From Auanema rhodensis (Eukaryota; Nematoda; Chromadorea; Rhabditida; Rhabditidae): DNA of 64,000 nucleotides. Each line of letters opens with the position of its first letter. The stretch's first letter is position 1. Below are positions 27,027 through 41,769 of this stretch, piece after piece. The position numbers and the translations under genes were made by a program. Location: positions 1,984,001-2,048,000 of the forward strand of contig OZ059895.1 of NCBI GenBank assembly GCA_964057225.1. The letters are read 5' to 3'. The notes beneath the pieces were generated by a model. That model was given only the letters and a program-made list of their open reading frames with translations, made no database searches and had not been told where the DNA came from.

Positions 27027-29834
27027 GATTTTTAAGCTGCGTCGATCTGTGTTATCAGATTTGCGCTAGCTTAAAAATGCACCGAGATATCAACTGATAT
27101 AAGTTCACACTTATATCCTCGATTTTCACCCTGAAGAATTAATTTTTTCGTTGAATAACATTGTCCATCGTCTTTGCCTTGAAAAATGGAATCTAAAAAC
27201 ATCTACTTTTTGCTAAATTATTTTGAAATTTTTCGAAAAAATTTTTGTCAAAATGTTTTTGGAAGCAATGTTGAGTGTACATGGAAACTCAACATACACT
27301 AATGCATCATTTTTCAAACGATCATAACTAATTTTTGTATTAAGCGTTTCTCAATGTAGTATAGTGCATTCGATGCGGATTTTTAAGCTGCGTCGATCTG
27401 TGTTATCAGATTTGCGCTAGCTTAAAAATGCACCGAGATATCAACTGATATAAGTTCACACTTATATCCTCGATTTTCACCCTGAAGAATTAATTTTTTC
27501 GTTGAATAACATTGTCCATCGTCTTTGCCTTGAAAAAAGGAATCTAAAAACATCTACTTTTTGCTAAATTATTTTGAAATTTTTCGAAAAAATTTTTGTC
27601 AAAATGTTTTTGGAAGCAATGTTGAGTGTACATGGAAACTCAACATACACTAATGCATCATTTTTCAAACGATCATAACTAATTTTTGTATTAAGCGTTT
27701 CTCAATGTAGTATAGTGCATTCGATGCGGATTTTTAAGCTGCGTCGATCTGTGTTATCAGATTTGCGCTAGCTTAAAAATGCACCGAGATATCAACTGAT
27801 ATAAGTTCACACTTATATCCTCGATTTTCACCCTGAAGAATTAATTTTTTCGTTGAATAACATCGTCCATCGTCTTTGCCTTGAAAAATGGAATCTAAAA
27901 ACATCTACTTTTTGCTAAATTATTTTGAAATTTTTCGAAAAAATTTTTGTCAAAATGTTTTTGGAAGCAATGTTGAGTGTACATGGAAACTCAACATACA
28001 CTAATGCATCATTTTTCAAACGATCATAACTAATTTTTGTATTAAGCGTTTCTCAATGTAGTATAGTGCATTCGATGCGGATTTTTAAGCTGCGTCGATC
28101 TGTGTTATCAGATTTGCGCTAGCTTAAAAATGCACCGAGATATCAACTGATATAAGTTCACACTTATATCCTCGATTTTCACCCTGAAGAATTAATTTTT
28201 TCGTTGAATAACATTGTCCATCGTCTTTGCCTTGAAAAATGGAATCTAAAAACATCTACTTTTTGCTAAATTATTTTGAAATTTTTCGAAAAAATTTTTG
28301 TCAAAATGTTTTTGGAAGCAATGTTGAGTGTACATGGAAACTCAACATACACTAATGCATCATTTTTCAAACGATCATAACTAATTTTTGTATTAAGCGT
28401 TTCTCAATGTAGTATAGTGCATTCGATGCGGATTTTTAAGCTGCGTCGATCTGTGTTATCAGATTTGCGCTAGCTTAAAAATGCACCGAGATATCAACTG
28501 ATATAAGTTCACACTTATATCCTCGATTTTCACCCTGAAGAATTAATTTTTTCGTTGAATAACATTGTCCATCGTCTTTGCCTTGAAAAAAGGAATCTAA
28601 AAACATCTACTTTTTGCTAAATTATTTTGAAATTTTTCGAAAAAATTTTTGTCAAAATGTTTTTGGAAGCAATGTTGAGTGTACATGGAAACTCAACATA
28701 CACTAATGCATCATTTTTCAAACGATCATAACTAATTTTTGTATTAAGCGTTTCTCAATGTAGTATAGTGCATTCGATGCGGATTTTTAAGCTGCGTCGA
28801 TCTGTGTTATCAGATTTGCGCTAGCTTAAAAATGCACCGAGATATCAACTGATATAAGTTCACACTTATATCCTCGATTTTCACCCTGAAGAATTAATTT
28901 TTTCGTTGAATAACATTGTCCATCGTCTTTGCCTTGAAAAATGGAATCTAAAAACATCTACTTTTTGCTAAATTATTTTGAAATTTTTCGAAAAAATTTT
29001 TGTCAAAATGTTTTTGGAAGCAATGTTGAGTGTACATGGAAACTCAACATACACTAATGCATCATTTTTCAAACGATCATAACTAATTTTTGTATTAAGC
29101 GTTTCTCAATGTAGTATAGTGCATTCGATGCGGATTTTTAAGCTGCGTCGATCTGTGTTATCAGATTTGCGCTAGCTTAAAAATGCACCGAGATATCAAC
29201 TGATATAAGTTCACACTTATATCCTCGATTTTCACCCTGAAGAATTAATTTTTTCGTTGAATAACATTGTCCATCGTCTTTGCCTTGAAAAAAGGAATCT
29301 AAAAACATCTACTTTTTGCTAAATTATTTTGAAATTTTTCGAAAAAATTTTTGTCAAAATGTTTTTGGAAGCAATGTTGAGTGTACATGGAAACTCAACA
29401 TACACTAATGCATCATTTTTCAAACGATCATAACTAATTTTTGTATTAAGCGTTTCTCAATGTAGTATAGTGCATTCGATGCGGATTTTTAAGCTGCGTC
29501 GATCTGTGTTATCAGATTTGCGCTAGCTTAAAAATGCACCGAGATATCAACTGATATAAGTTCACACTTATATCCTCGATTTTCACCCTGAAGAATTAAT
29601 TTTTTCGTTGAATAACATTGTCCATCGTCTTTGCCTTGAAAAATGGAATCTAAAAACATCTACTTTTTGCTAAATTATTTTGAAATTTTTCGAAAAAATT
29701 TTTGTCAAAATGTTTTTGGAAGCAATGTTGAGTGTACATGGAAACTCAACATACACTAATGCATCATTTTTCAAACGATCATAACTAATTTTTGTATTAA
29801 GCGTTTCTCAATGTAGTATAGTGCATTCGATGCG
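27027..29834 (+). repeat. Alternating T161/A161 copies (monomers 78-85)
   Basis: All eight copies have G320. From monomer 81 to 85 position 161 alternates T, A, T, A, T with everything else constant, giving 702-bp dimers whose phase marker differs from that of the dimers at 3511-5616. Confidence 0.65.
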
Positions 29835-32642
29835 GATTTTTAAGCTGCGTCGATCTGTGTTATCAGATTTGCGCTAGCTTAAAAATGCACCGAGATATCA
29901 ACTGTTATAAGTTCACACTTATATCCTCGATTTTCACCCTGAAGAATTAATTTTTTCGTTGAATAACATCGTCCATCGTCTTTGCCTTGAAAAATGGAAT
30001 CTAAAAACATCTACTTTTTGCTAAATTATTTTGAAATTTTTCGAAAAAATTTTTGTCAAAATGTTTTTGGAAGCAATGTTGAGTGTACATGGAAACTCAA
30101 CATACACTAATGCATCATTTTTCAAACGATCATAACTAATTTTTGTATTAAGCGTTTCTCAATGTAGTATAGTGCATTCGATGCGGATTTTTAAGCTGCG
30201 TCGATCTGTGTTATCAGATTTGCGCTAGCTTAAAAATGCACCGAGATATCAACTGATATAAGTTCACACTTATATCCTCGATTTTCACCCTGAAGAATTA
30301 ATTTTTTCGTTGAATAACATTGTCCATCGTCTTTGCCTTGAAAAAAGGAATCTAAAAACATCTACTTTTTGCTAAATTATTCTGAAATTTTTCGAAAAAA
30401 TTTTTGTCAAAATGTTTTTGGAAGCAATGTTGAGTGTACATGGAAACTCAACATACACTAATGCATCATTTTTCAAACGATCATAACTAATTTTTGTATT
30501 AAGCGTTTCTCAATGTAGTATAGTGCATTCGATGCGGATTTTTAAGCTGCGTCGATCTGTGTTATCAGATTTGCGCTAGCTTAAAAATGCACCGAGATAT
30601 CAACTGATATAAGTTCACACTTATATCCTCGATTTTCACCCTGAAGAATTAATTTTTTCGTTGAATAACATCGTCCATCGTCTTTGCCTTGAAAAATGGA
30701 ATCTAAAAACATCTACTTTTTGCTAAATTATTTTGAAATTTTTCGAAAAAATTTTTGTCAAAATGTTTTTGGAAGCAATGTTGAGTGTACATGGAAACTC
30801 AACATACACTAATGCATCATTTTTCAAACGATCATAACTAATTTTTGTATTAAGCGTTTCTCAATGTAGTATAGTGCATTCGATGCGGATTTTTAAGCTG
30901 CGTCGATCTGTGTTATCAGATTTGCGCTAGCTTAAAAATGCACCGAGATATCAACTGATATAAGTTCACACTTATATCCTCGATTTTCACCCTGAAGAAT
31001 TAATTTTTTCGTTGAATAACATTGTCCATCGTCTTTGCCTTGAAAAAAGGAATCTAAAAACATCTACTTTTTGCTAAATTATTTCGAAATTTTTCGAAAA
31101 AATTTTTGTCAAAATGTTTTTGGAAGCAATGTTGAGTGTACATGGAAACTCAACATACACTAATGCATCATTTTTCAAACGATTATAACTAATTTTTGTA
31201 TTAAGCTTTTCTCAATGTAGTATAGTGCATTCGATGCGGATTTTTAAGCTGCGTCGATCTGTGTTATCAGATTTGCGCTAGCTTAAAAATGCACCGAGAT
31301 ATCAACTGATATAAGTTCACACTTATATCCTCGATTTTCACCCTGAAGAATTAATTTTTTCGTTGAATAACATTGTCCATCGTCTTTGCCTTGAAAAATG
31401 GAATCTAAAAACATCTACTTTTTGCTAAATTATTTTGAAATTTTTCGAAAAAATTTTTGTCAAAATGTTTTTGGAAGCAATGTTGAGTGTACATGGAAAC
31501 TCAACATACACTAATGCATCATTTTTCAAACGATCATAACTAATTTTTGTATTAAGCTTTTCTCAATGTAGTATAGTGCATTCGATGCGGATTTTTAAGC
31601 TGCGTCGATCTGTGTTATCAGATTTGCGCTAGCTTAAAAATGCACCGAGATATCAACTGATATAAGTTCACACTTATATCCTCGATTTTCACCCTGAAGA
31701 ATTAATTTTTTCGTTGAATAACATCGTCCATCGTCTTTGCCTTGAAAAATGGAATCTAAAAACATCTACTTTTTGCTAAATTATTTTGAAATTTTTCGAA
31801 AAAATTTTTGTCATAATGTTTTTGGAAGCAATGTTGAGTGTACATGGAAACTCAACATACACTAATGCATCATTTTTCAAACGATTATAACTAATTTTTG
31901 TATTAAGCTTTTCTCAATGTAGTATAGTGCATTCGATGCGGATTTTTAAGCTGCGTCGATCTGTGTTATCAGATTTGCGCTAGCTTAAAAATGCACCGAG
32001 ATATCAACTGATATAAGTTCACACTTATATCCTCGATTTTCACCCTGAAGAATTAATTTTTTCGTTGAATAACATTGTCCATCGTCTTTGCCTTGAAAAA
32101 TGGAATCTAAAAACATCTACTTTTTGCTAAATTATTTTGAAATTTTTCGAAAAAATTTTTGTCAAAATGTTTTTGGAAGCAATGTTGAGTGTACATGGAA
32201 ACTCAACATACACTAATGCATCATTTTTCAAACGATCATAACTAATTTTTGTATTAAGCGTTTCTCAATGTAGTATAGTGCATTCGATGCGGATTTTTAA
32301 GCTGCGTCGATCTGTGTTATCAGATTTGCGCTAGCTTAAAAATGCACCGAGATATCAACTGATATAAGTTCACACTTATATCCTCGATTTTCACCCTGAA
32401 GAATTAATTTTTTCGTTGAATAACATTGTCCATCGTCTTTGCCTTGGAAAAAGGAATCTAAAAACATCTACTTTTTGCTAAATTATTTTGAAATTTTTCG
32501 AAAAAATTTTTGTCAAAATGTTTTTGGAAGCAATGTTGAGTGTACATGGAAACTCAACATACACTAATGCATCATTTTTCAAACGATCATAACTAATTTT
32601 TGTATTAAGCGTTTCTCAATGTAGTATAGTGCATTCGATGCG

Positions 32643-35600
32643 GATTTTTAAGCTGCGTCGATCTGTGTTATCAGATTTGCGCTAGCTTAAAAATGCACCG
32701 AGATATCAACTGATATAAGTTCACACTTATATCCTCGATTTTCACCCTGAAGAATTAATTTTTTCGTTGAATAACATTGTCCATCGTCTTTGCCTTGAAA
32801 AATGGAATCTAAAAACATCTACTTTTTGCTAAATTATTTTGAAATTTTTCGAAAAAATTTTTGTCAAAATGTTTTTGGAAGCAATGTTGAGTGTACATGG
32901 AAACTCAACATACACTAATGCATCATTTTTCAAACGATCATAACTAATTTTTGTATTAAGCGTTTCTCAATGTAGTATAGTGCATTCGATGCGGATTTTT
33001 AAGCTGCGTCGATCTGTGTTATCAGATTTGCGCTAGCTTAAAAATGCACCGAGATATCAACTGTTATAAGTTCACACTTATATCCTCGATTTTCACCCTG
33101 AAGAATTAATTTTTTCGTTGAATAACATCGTCCATCGTCTTTGCCTTGAAAAATGGAATCTAAAAACATCTACTTTTTGCTAAATTATTTTGAAATTTTT
33201 CGAAAAAATTTTTGTCAAAATGTTTTTGGAAGCAATGTTGAGTGTACATGGAAACTCAACATACACTAATGCATCATTTTTCAAACGATCATAACTAATT
33301 TTTGTATTAAGCGTTTCTCAATGTAGTATAGTGCATTCGATGCGGATTTTTAAGCTGCGTCGATCTGTGTTATCAGATTTGCGCTAGCTTAAAAATGCAC
33401 CGAGATATCAACTGTTATAAGTTCACACTTATATCCTCGATTTTCACCCTGAAGAATTAATTTTTTCGTTGAATAACATCGTCCATCGTCTTTGCCTTGA
33501 AAAATGGAATCTAAAAACATCTACTTTTTGCTAAATTATTTTGAAATTTTTCGAAAAAATTTTTGTCAAAATGTTTTTGGAAGCAATGTTGAGTGTACAT
33601 GGAAACTCAACATACACTAATGCATCATTTTTCAAACGATCATAACTAATTTTTGTATTAAGCGTTTCTCAATGTAGTATAGTGCATTCGATGCGGATTT
33701 TTAAGCTGCGTCGATCTGTGTTATCAGATTTGCGCTAGCTTAAAAATGCACCGAGATATCAACTGATATAAGTTCACACATATATCCTCGATTTTCACCC
33801 TGAAGAATTAATTTTTTCGTTGAATAACATTGTCCATCGTCTTTGCCTTGAAAAAAGGAATCTAAAAACATCTACTTTTTGCTAAATTATTTTGAAATTT
33901 TTCGAAAAAATTTTTGTCAAAATGTTTTTGGAAGCAATGTTGAGTGTACATGGAAACTCAACATACACTAATGCATCATTTTTCAAACGATCATAACTAA
34001 TTTTTGTATTAAGCGTTTCTCAATGTAGTATAGTGCATTCGATGCGGATTTTTAAGCTGCGTCGATCTGTGTTATCAGATTTGCGCTAGCTTAAAAATGC
34101 ACCGAGATATCAACTGATATAAGTTCACACTTATATCCTCGATTTTCACCCTGAAGAATTAATTTTTTCGTTGAATAACATCGTCCATCGTCTTTGCCTT
34201 GAAAAATGGAATCTAAAAACATCTACTTTTTGCTAAATTATTTTGAAATTTTTCGAAAAAATTTTTGTCAAAATGTTTTTGGAAGCAATGTTGAGTGTAC
34301 ATGGAAACTCAACATACACTAATGCATCATTTTTCAAACGATCATAACTAATTTTTGTATTAAGCTTTTCTCAATGTAGTATAGTGCATTCGATGCGGAT
34401 TTTTAAGCTGCGTCGATCTGTGTTATCAGATTTGCGCTAGCTTAAAAATGCACCGAGATATCAACTGATATAAGTTCACACTTATATCCTCGATTTTCAC
34501 CCTGAAGAATTAATTTTTTCGTTGAATAACATTGTCCATCGTCTTTGCCTTGAAAAATGGAATATAAAAACATCTACTTTTTGCTAAATTATTTTGAAAT
34601 TTTTCGAAAAAATTTTTGTCAAAATGTTTTTGGAAGCAATGTTGAGTGTACATGGAAACTCAACATACACTAATGCATCATTTTTCAAACGATCATAACT
34701 AATTTTTGTATTAAGCGTTTCTCAATGTAGTATAGTGCATTCGATGCGGATTTTTAAGCTGCGTCGATCTGTGTTATCAGATTTGCGCTAGCTTAAAAAT
34801 GCACCGAGATATCAACTGTTATAAGTTCACACTTATATCCTCGATTTTCACCCTGAAGAATTAATTTTTTCGTTGAATAACATCGTCCATCGTCTTTGCC
34901 TTGAAAAATGGAATCTAAAAACATCTACTTTTTGCTAAATTATTTTGAAATTTTTCGAAAAAATTTTTGTCAAAATGTTTTTGGAAGCAATGTTGAGTGT
35001 ACATGGAAACTCAACATACACTAATGCATCATTTTTCAAACGATCATAACTAATTTTTGTATTAAGCGTTTCTCAATGTAGTATAGTGCATTCGATGCGG
35101 ATTTTTAAGCTGCGTCGATCTGTGTTATCAGATTTGCGCTAGCTTAAAAATGCACCGAGATATCAACTGTTATAAGTTCACACTTATATCCTCGATTTTC
35201 ACCCTGAAGAATTAATTTTTTCGTTGAATAACATCGTCCATCGTCTTTGCCTTGAAAAATGGAATCTAAAAACATCTACTTTTTGCTAAATTATTTTGAA
35301 ATTTTTCGAAAAAATTTTTGTCAAAATGTTTTTGGAAGCAATGTTGAGTGTACATGGAAACTCAACATACACTAATGCATCATTTTTCAAACGATCATAA
35401 CTAATTTTTGTATTAAGCGTTTCTCAATGTAGTATAGTGCATTCGATGCGGATTTTTAAGCTGCGTCGATCTGTGTTATCAGATTTGCGCTAGCTTAAAA
35501 ATGCACCGAGATATCAACTGATATAAGTTCACACATATATCCTCGATTTTCACCCTGAAGAATTAATTTTTTCGTTGAATAACATTGTCCATCGTCTTTG

Positions 35601-35801
35601 CCTTGAAAAAAGGAATCTAAAAACATCTACTTTTTGCTAAATTATTTTGAAATTTTTCGAAAAAATTTTTGTCAAAATGTTTTTGGAAGCAATGTTGAGT
35701 GTACATGGAAACTCAACATACACTAATGCATCATTTTTCAAACGATCATAACTAATTTTTGTATTAAGCGTTTCTCAATGTAGTATAGTGCATTCGATGC
35801 G
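32643..35801 (+). repeat. 5-monomer (1755-bp) higher-order repeat, second instance
   Basis: Monomers 95, 96 and 97 match 100, 101 and 102: two successive copies with actgttataag (T71), then one with cacacatat (A85). Monomers 94 and 99 also match except for a private aatataaaa in 99. Monomer 86 (29835) carries the same T71 change and may be an older relative. Confidence 0.82.
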
Positions 35802-38800
35802 GATTTTTAAGCTGCGTCGATCTGTGTTATCAGATTTGCGCTAGCTTACAAATGCACCGAGATATCAACTGATATAAGTTCACACTTATATCCTCGATTT
35901 TCACCCTGAAGAATTAATTTTTTCGTTGAATAACATCGTCCATCGTCTTTGCCTTGAAAAATGGAATCTAAAAACATCTACTTTTTGCTAAATTATTTTG
36001 AAATTTTTCGAAAAAATTTTTGTCAAAATGTTTTTGGAAGCAATGTTGAGTGTACATGGAAACTCAACATACACTAATGCATCATTTTTCAAACGATCAT
36101 AACTAATTTTTGTATTAAGCGTTTCTCAATGTAGTATAGTGCATTCGATGCGGATTTTTAAGCTGCGTCGATCTGTGTTATCAGATTTGCGCTAGCTTAA
36201 AAATGCACCGAGATATCAACTGATATAAGTTCACACTTATATCCTCGATTTTCACCCTGAAGAATTAATTTTTTCGTTGAATAACATTGTCCATCGTCTT
36301 TGCCTTGAAAAAAGGAATCTAAAAACATCTACTTTTTGCTAAATTATTTTGAAATTTTTCGAAAAAATTTTTGTCAAAATGTTTTTGGAAGCAATGTTGA
36401 GTGTACATGGAAACTCAACATACACTAATGCATCATTTTTCAAACGATCATAACTAATTTTTGTATTAAGCGTTTTTCAATGTAGTATAGTGCATTCGAT
36501 GCGGATTTTTAAGCTGCGTCGATCTGTGTTATCAGATTTGCGCTAGCTTAACAATGCACCGAGATATCAACTGATATAAGTTCACACTTATATCCTCGAT
36601 TTTCACCCTGAAGAATTAATTTTTTCGTTGAATAACATTGTCCATCGTCTTTGCCTTGAAAAATGGAATCTAAAAACATCTACTTTTTGCTAAATTATTT
36701 TGAAATTTTTCGAAAAAATTTTTGTCAAAATGTTTTTGGAAGCAATGTTGAGTGTACATGGAAACTCAACATACACTAATGCATCATTTTTCAAACGATT
36801 ATAACTAATTTTTGTATTAAGCTTTTCTCAATGTAGTATAGTGCATTCGATGCGGATTTTTAAGCTGCGTCGATCTGTGTTATCAGATTTGCGCTAGCTT
36901 AAAAATGCACCGAGATATCAACTGATATAAGTTCACACTTATATCCTCGATTTTCACCCTGAAGAATTAATTTTTTCGTTGAATAACATTGTCCATCGTC
37001 TTTGCCTTGAAAAATGGAATCTAAAAACATCTACTTTTTGCTAAATTATTTTGAAATTTTTCGAAAAAATTTTTGTCAAAATGTTTTTGGAAGCAATGTT
37101 GAGTGTACATGGAAACTCAACATACACTAATGCATCATTTTTCAAACGATCATAACTAATTTTTGTATTAAGCTTTTCTCAATGTAGTATAGTGCATTCG
37201 ATGCGGATTTTTAAGCTGCGTCGATCTGTGTTATCAGATTTGCGCTAGCTTAAAAATGCACCGAGATATCAACTGATATAAGTTTACACTTATATCCTCG
37301 ATTTTCACCCTGAAGAATTAATTTTTTCGTTGAATAACATCGTCCATCGTCTTTGCCTTGAAAAATGGAATCTAAAAACATCTACTTTTTGCTAAATTAT
37401 TTTGAAATTTTTCGAAAAAATTTTTGTCAAAATGTTTTTGGAAGCAATGTTGAGTGTACGTGGAAACTCAACATACACTAATGCATCATGTTTCAAACGA
37501 TCATAACTAATTTTTGTATTAAGCTTTTCTCAATGTAGTATAGTGCATTCGATGCGGATTTTTAAGCTGCGTCGATCTGTGTTATCAGATTTGCGCTAGC
37601 TTAAAAATGCACCGAGATATCAACTGATATAAGTTCACACTTATATCCTCGATTTTCACCCTGAAGAATTAATTTTTTCGTTGAATAACATTGTCCATCG
37701 TCTTTGCCTTGAAAAAAGGAATCTAAAAACATCTACTTTTTGCTAAATTATTTTGAAATTTTTCGAAAAAATTTTTGTCAAAATGTTTTTGGAAGCAATG
37801 TTGAGTGTACATGGAAACTCAACATACACTAATGCATCATTTTTCAAACGATCATAACTAATTTTTGTATTAAGCGTTTCTTAATGTAGTATAGTGCATT
37901 CGATGCGGATTTTTAAGCTGCGTCGATCTGTGTTATCAGATTTGCGCTAGCTTAAAAATGCACCGAGATATCAACTGATATAAGTTCACACTTATATCCT
38001 CGATTTTCACCCTGAAGAATTAATTTTTTCGTTGAATAACATTGTCCATCGTCTTTGCCTTGAAAAATGGAATCTAAAAACATCTACTTTTTGCTAAATT
38101 ATTTTGAAATTTTTCGAAAAAATTTTTGTCAAAATGTTTTTGGAAGCAATGTTGAGTGTACATGGAAACTCAACATACACTAATGCATCATTTTTCAAAC
38201 GATTATAACTAATTTTTGTATTAAGCTTTTCTCAATGTAGTATAGTGCATTCGATGCGGATTTTTAAGCTGCGTCGATCTGTGTTATCAGATTTGCGCTA
38301 GCTTAAAAATGCACCGAGATATCAACTGATATAAGTTCACACTTATATCCTCGATTTTCACCCTGAAGAATTAATTTTTTCGTTGAATAACATTGTCCAT
38401 CGTCTTTGCCTTGAAAAATGGAATCTAAAAACATCTACTTTTTGCCAAATTATTTTGAAATTTTTCGAAAAAATTTTTGTCAAAATGTTTTTGGAAGCAA
38501 TGTTGAGTGTACATGGAAACTCAACATACACTAATGCATCATTTTTCAAACGATCATAACTAATTTTTGTATTGAGCTTTTCTCAATGTAGTATAGTGCA
38601 TTCGATGCGGATTTTTAAGCTGCGTCGATCTGTGTTATCAGATTTGCGCTAGCTTAAAAATGCACCGAGATATCAACTGATATAAGTTTACACTTATATC
38701 CTCGATTTTCACCCTGAAGAATTAATTTTTTCGTTGAATAACATCGTCCATCGTCTTTGCCTTGAAAAATGGAATCTAAAAACATCTACTTTTTGCTAAA

Positions 38801-39311
38801 TTATTTTGAAATTTTTCGAAAAAATTTTTGTCAAAATGTTTTTGGAAGCAATGTTGAGTGTACATGGAAACTCAACATACACTAATGCATCATTTTTCAA
38901 ACGATCATAACTAATTTTTGTATTAAGCTTTTCTCAATGTAGTATAGTGCATTCGATGCGGATTTTTAAGCTGCGTCGATCTGTGTTATCAGATTTGCGC
39001 TAGCTTAACAATGCACCGAGATATCAACTGATATAAGTTCACACTTATATCCTCGATTTTCACCCTGAAGAATTAATTTTTTCGTTGAATAACATTGTCC
39101 ATCGTCTTTGCCTTGAAAAATGGAATCTAAAAACATCTACTTTTTGCTAAATTATTTTGAAATTTCTCGAAAAAATTTTTGTCAAAATGTTTTTGGAAGC
39201 AATGTTGAGTGTACATGGAAACTCAACATACACTAATGCATCATTTTTCAAACGATCATAACTAATTTTTGTATTAAGCGTTTCTCAATGTAGTATAGTG
39301 CATTCGATGCG

Positions 39312-40013
39312 GATTTTTAAGCTGCGTCGTTCTGTGTTATCAGATTTGCGCTAGCTTAAAAATGCACCGAGATATCAACTGATATAAGTTCACACTTATA
39401 TCCTCGATTTTCACCATGAAGAATTAATTTTTTCGTTGAATAACATTGTCCATCGTGTTTGCCTTGAAAAAAGGAATCTAAAAACATCTACTTTTTGCTA
39501 AATTATTTTGAAATTTCTCGAAAAAATTTTTGTCAAAATGTTTTTGGAAGCAATGTTGAGTGTACATGGAAACTCAACATACACTAATGCATCATTTTTC
39601 AAACGATCATAACTAATTTTTGTATTAAGCGTTTCTCAATGTAGTATAGTGCATTCGATGCGGATTTTTAAGCTGCATTGTTCTGTGTTATCAGATTTGC
39701 GCTAGCTTAAAAATGCACCGAGATATCAACTGATATAAGTTCACACTTATATCCTCGATTTTCACCCTGAAGAATTAATTTTTTCGTTGAATAACATTGT
39801 CCATCGTCTTTGCCTTAAAAAATGGAATCTAAAAACATCTACTTTTTGCTAAATTATTTTGAAATTTTTCGAAAAAATTTTTGTCAAAATGTTTTTGGAA
39901 GCAATGTTGAGTGTACATGGAAACTCAACATACACTAATGCATCATTTTTCAAACGATCATAACTAATTTTTGTATTAAGCTTTTCTCAATGTAGTATAG
40001 TGCATTCGATGCG
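39312..40013 (+). repeat. Divergent monomers 113-114 at the domain junction
   Basis: Monomer 113 has three private changes, including ccatgaag in place of ccctgaag and cgtgttt in place of cgtcttt. Monomer 114 has gcattgttctg in place of gcgtcgatctg (39677, 39679, 39681), losing two CpG, plus G155 to A at 39817. Both share T in place of A19, so the pair has common history. Monomers 112 and 113 also share tttctcg in place of tttttcg. No adjacent pair elsewhere carries this many private changes. The position coincides with the last A161 and the last G320 copies. Confidence 0.75.
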
Positions 40014-41417
40014 GATTTTTAAGCTGCGTCGATCTGTGTTATCAGATTTGCGCTAGCTTAAAAATGCACCGAGATATCAACTGATATAAGTTCACACTTA
40101 TATCCTCGATTTTCACCCTGAAGAATTAATTTTTTCGTTGAATAACATTGTCCATCGTCTTTGCCTTGAAAAATGGAATCTAAAAACATCTACTTTTTGC
40201 TAAATTATTTTGAAATTTTTCGAAAAAATTTTTGTCAAAATGTTTTTGGAAGCAATGTTGAGTGTACATGGAAACTCAACATACACTAATGCATCATTTT
40301 TCAAACGATCATAACTAATTTTTGTATTAAGCTTTTCTCAATGTAGTATAGTGCATTCGATGCGGATTTTTAAGCTGCGTCGATCTGTGTTATCAGATTT
40401 GCGCTAGCTTAAAAATGCACCGAGATATCAACTGATATAAGTTCACACTTATATCCTCGATTTTCACCCTGAAGAATTAATTTTTTCGTTGAATAACATC
40501 GTCCATCGTCTTTGCCTTGAAAAATGGAATCTAAAAACATCTACTTTTTGCTAAATTATTTTGAAATTTTTCGAAAAAATTTTTGTCAAAATGTTTTTGG
40601 AAGCAATGTTGAGTGTACATGGAAACTCAACATACACTAATGCATCATTTTTCAAACGATTATAACTAATTTTTGTATTAAGCTTTTCTCAATGTAGTAT
40701 AGTGCATTCGATGCGGATTTTTAAGCTGCGTCGATCTGTGTTATCAGATTTGCGCTAGCTTAAAAATGCACCGAGATATCAACTGATATAAGTTCACACT
40801 TATATCCTCGATTTTCACCCTGAAGAATTAATTTTTTCGTTGAATAACATCGTCCATCGTCTTTGCCTTGAAAAATGGAATCTAAAAACATCTACTTTTT
40901 GCTAAATTATTTTGAAATTTTTTGAAAAAATTTTTGTCAAAATGTTTTTGGAAGCAATGTTGAGTGTACATGGAAACTCAACATACACTAATGCATCATT
41001 TTTCAAACGATTATAACTAATTTTTGTATTAAGCTTTTCTCAATGTAGTATAGTGCATTCGATGCGGATTTTTAAGCTGCGTCGATCTGTGTTATCAGAT
41101 TTGCGCTAGCTTAAAAATGCACCGAGATATCAACTGATATAAGTTCACACTTATATCCTCGATTTTCACCCTGAAGAATTAATTTTTTCGTTGAATAACA
41201 TTGTCCATCGTCTTTGCCTTGAAAAATGGAATCTAAAAACATTTACTTTTTGCTAAATTATTTTGAAATTTTTCGAAAAAATTTTTGTCAAAATGTTTTT
41301 GGAAGCAATGTTGAGTGTACATGGAAACTCAACATACACTAATGCATCATTTTTCAAACGATCATAACTAATTTTTGTATTAAGCTTTTCTCAATGTAGT
41401 ATAGTGCATTCGATGCG

Positions 41418-41769
41418 GATTTTTAAGCTGCGTCGATCTGTGTTATCAGATTTGCGCTAGCTTAAAAATGCACCGAGATATCAACTGATATAAGTTCACA
41501 CTTATATCCTCGATTTTCACCCTGAAGAATTAATTTTTTCGTTGAATAACATTGTCCATCGTCTTTGCCTTAAAAAAATGGAATCTAAAAACATCTACTT
41601 TTTGCTAAATTATTTTGAAATTTTTCGAAAAAATTTTTGTCAAAATGTTTTTGGAAGCAATGTTGAGTGTACATGGAAACTCAACATACACTAATGCATC
41701 ATTTTTCAAACGATCATAACTAATTTTTGTATTAAGCTTTTCTCAATGTAGTATAGTGCATTCGATGCG
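41418..41769 (+). repeat. Monomer 119, 352 bp
   Basis: The gaaaaatgg motif has become a run of seven A (41572-41578) before tgg: G155 to A plus one inserted A. Confidence 0.95.

Larger units (their letters stand above)
1..39662 (+). repeat. Left array domain (monomers 1-113)
   Basis: Defined by two markers. The aaagg form (A161) occurs in many copies here, last in monomer 113, and never afterwards. G320 (aagcgttt, which destroys aagctt) occurs in about 62 copies here, alone or with T324 (gcgttttt) or T326 (gcgtttctt), and never afterwards. A161 is never found together with C136. A49 to C is mostly confined to this domain (16 of 18 copies). The G320 form is densest from 27027 to 36503, where nearly every copy has it. 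Confidence 0.85.

Noticed and set aside
38358-38549. 63-codon minus-strand open frame in monomer 110
   Set aside because: It also starts at TTG and depends on one private T-to-C change at 38446 that converts a TAG into TGG on the minus strand. No other copy has it, so it is a chance opening.
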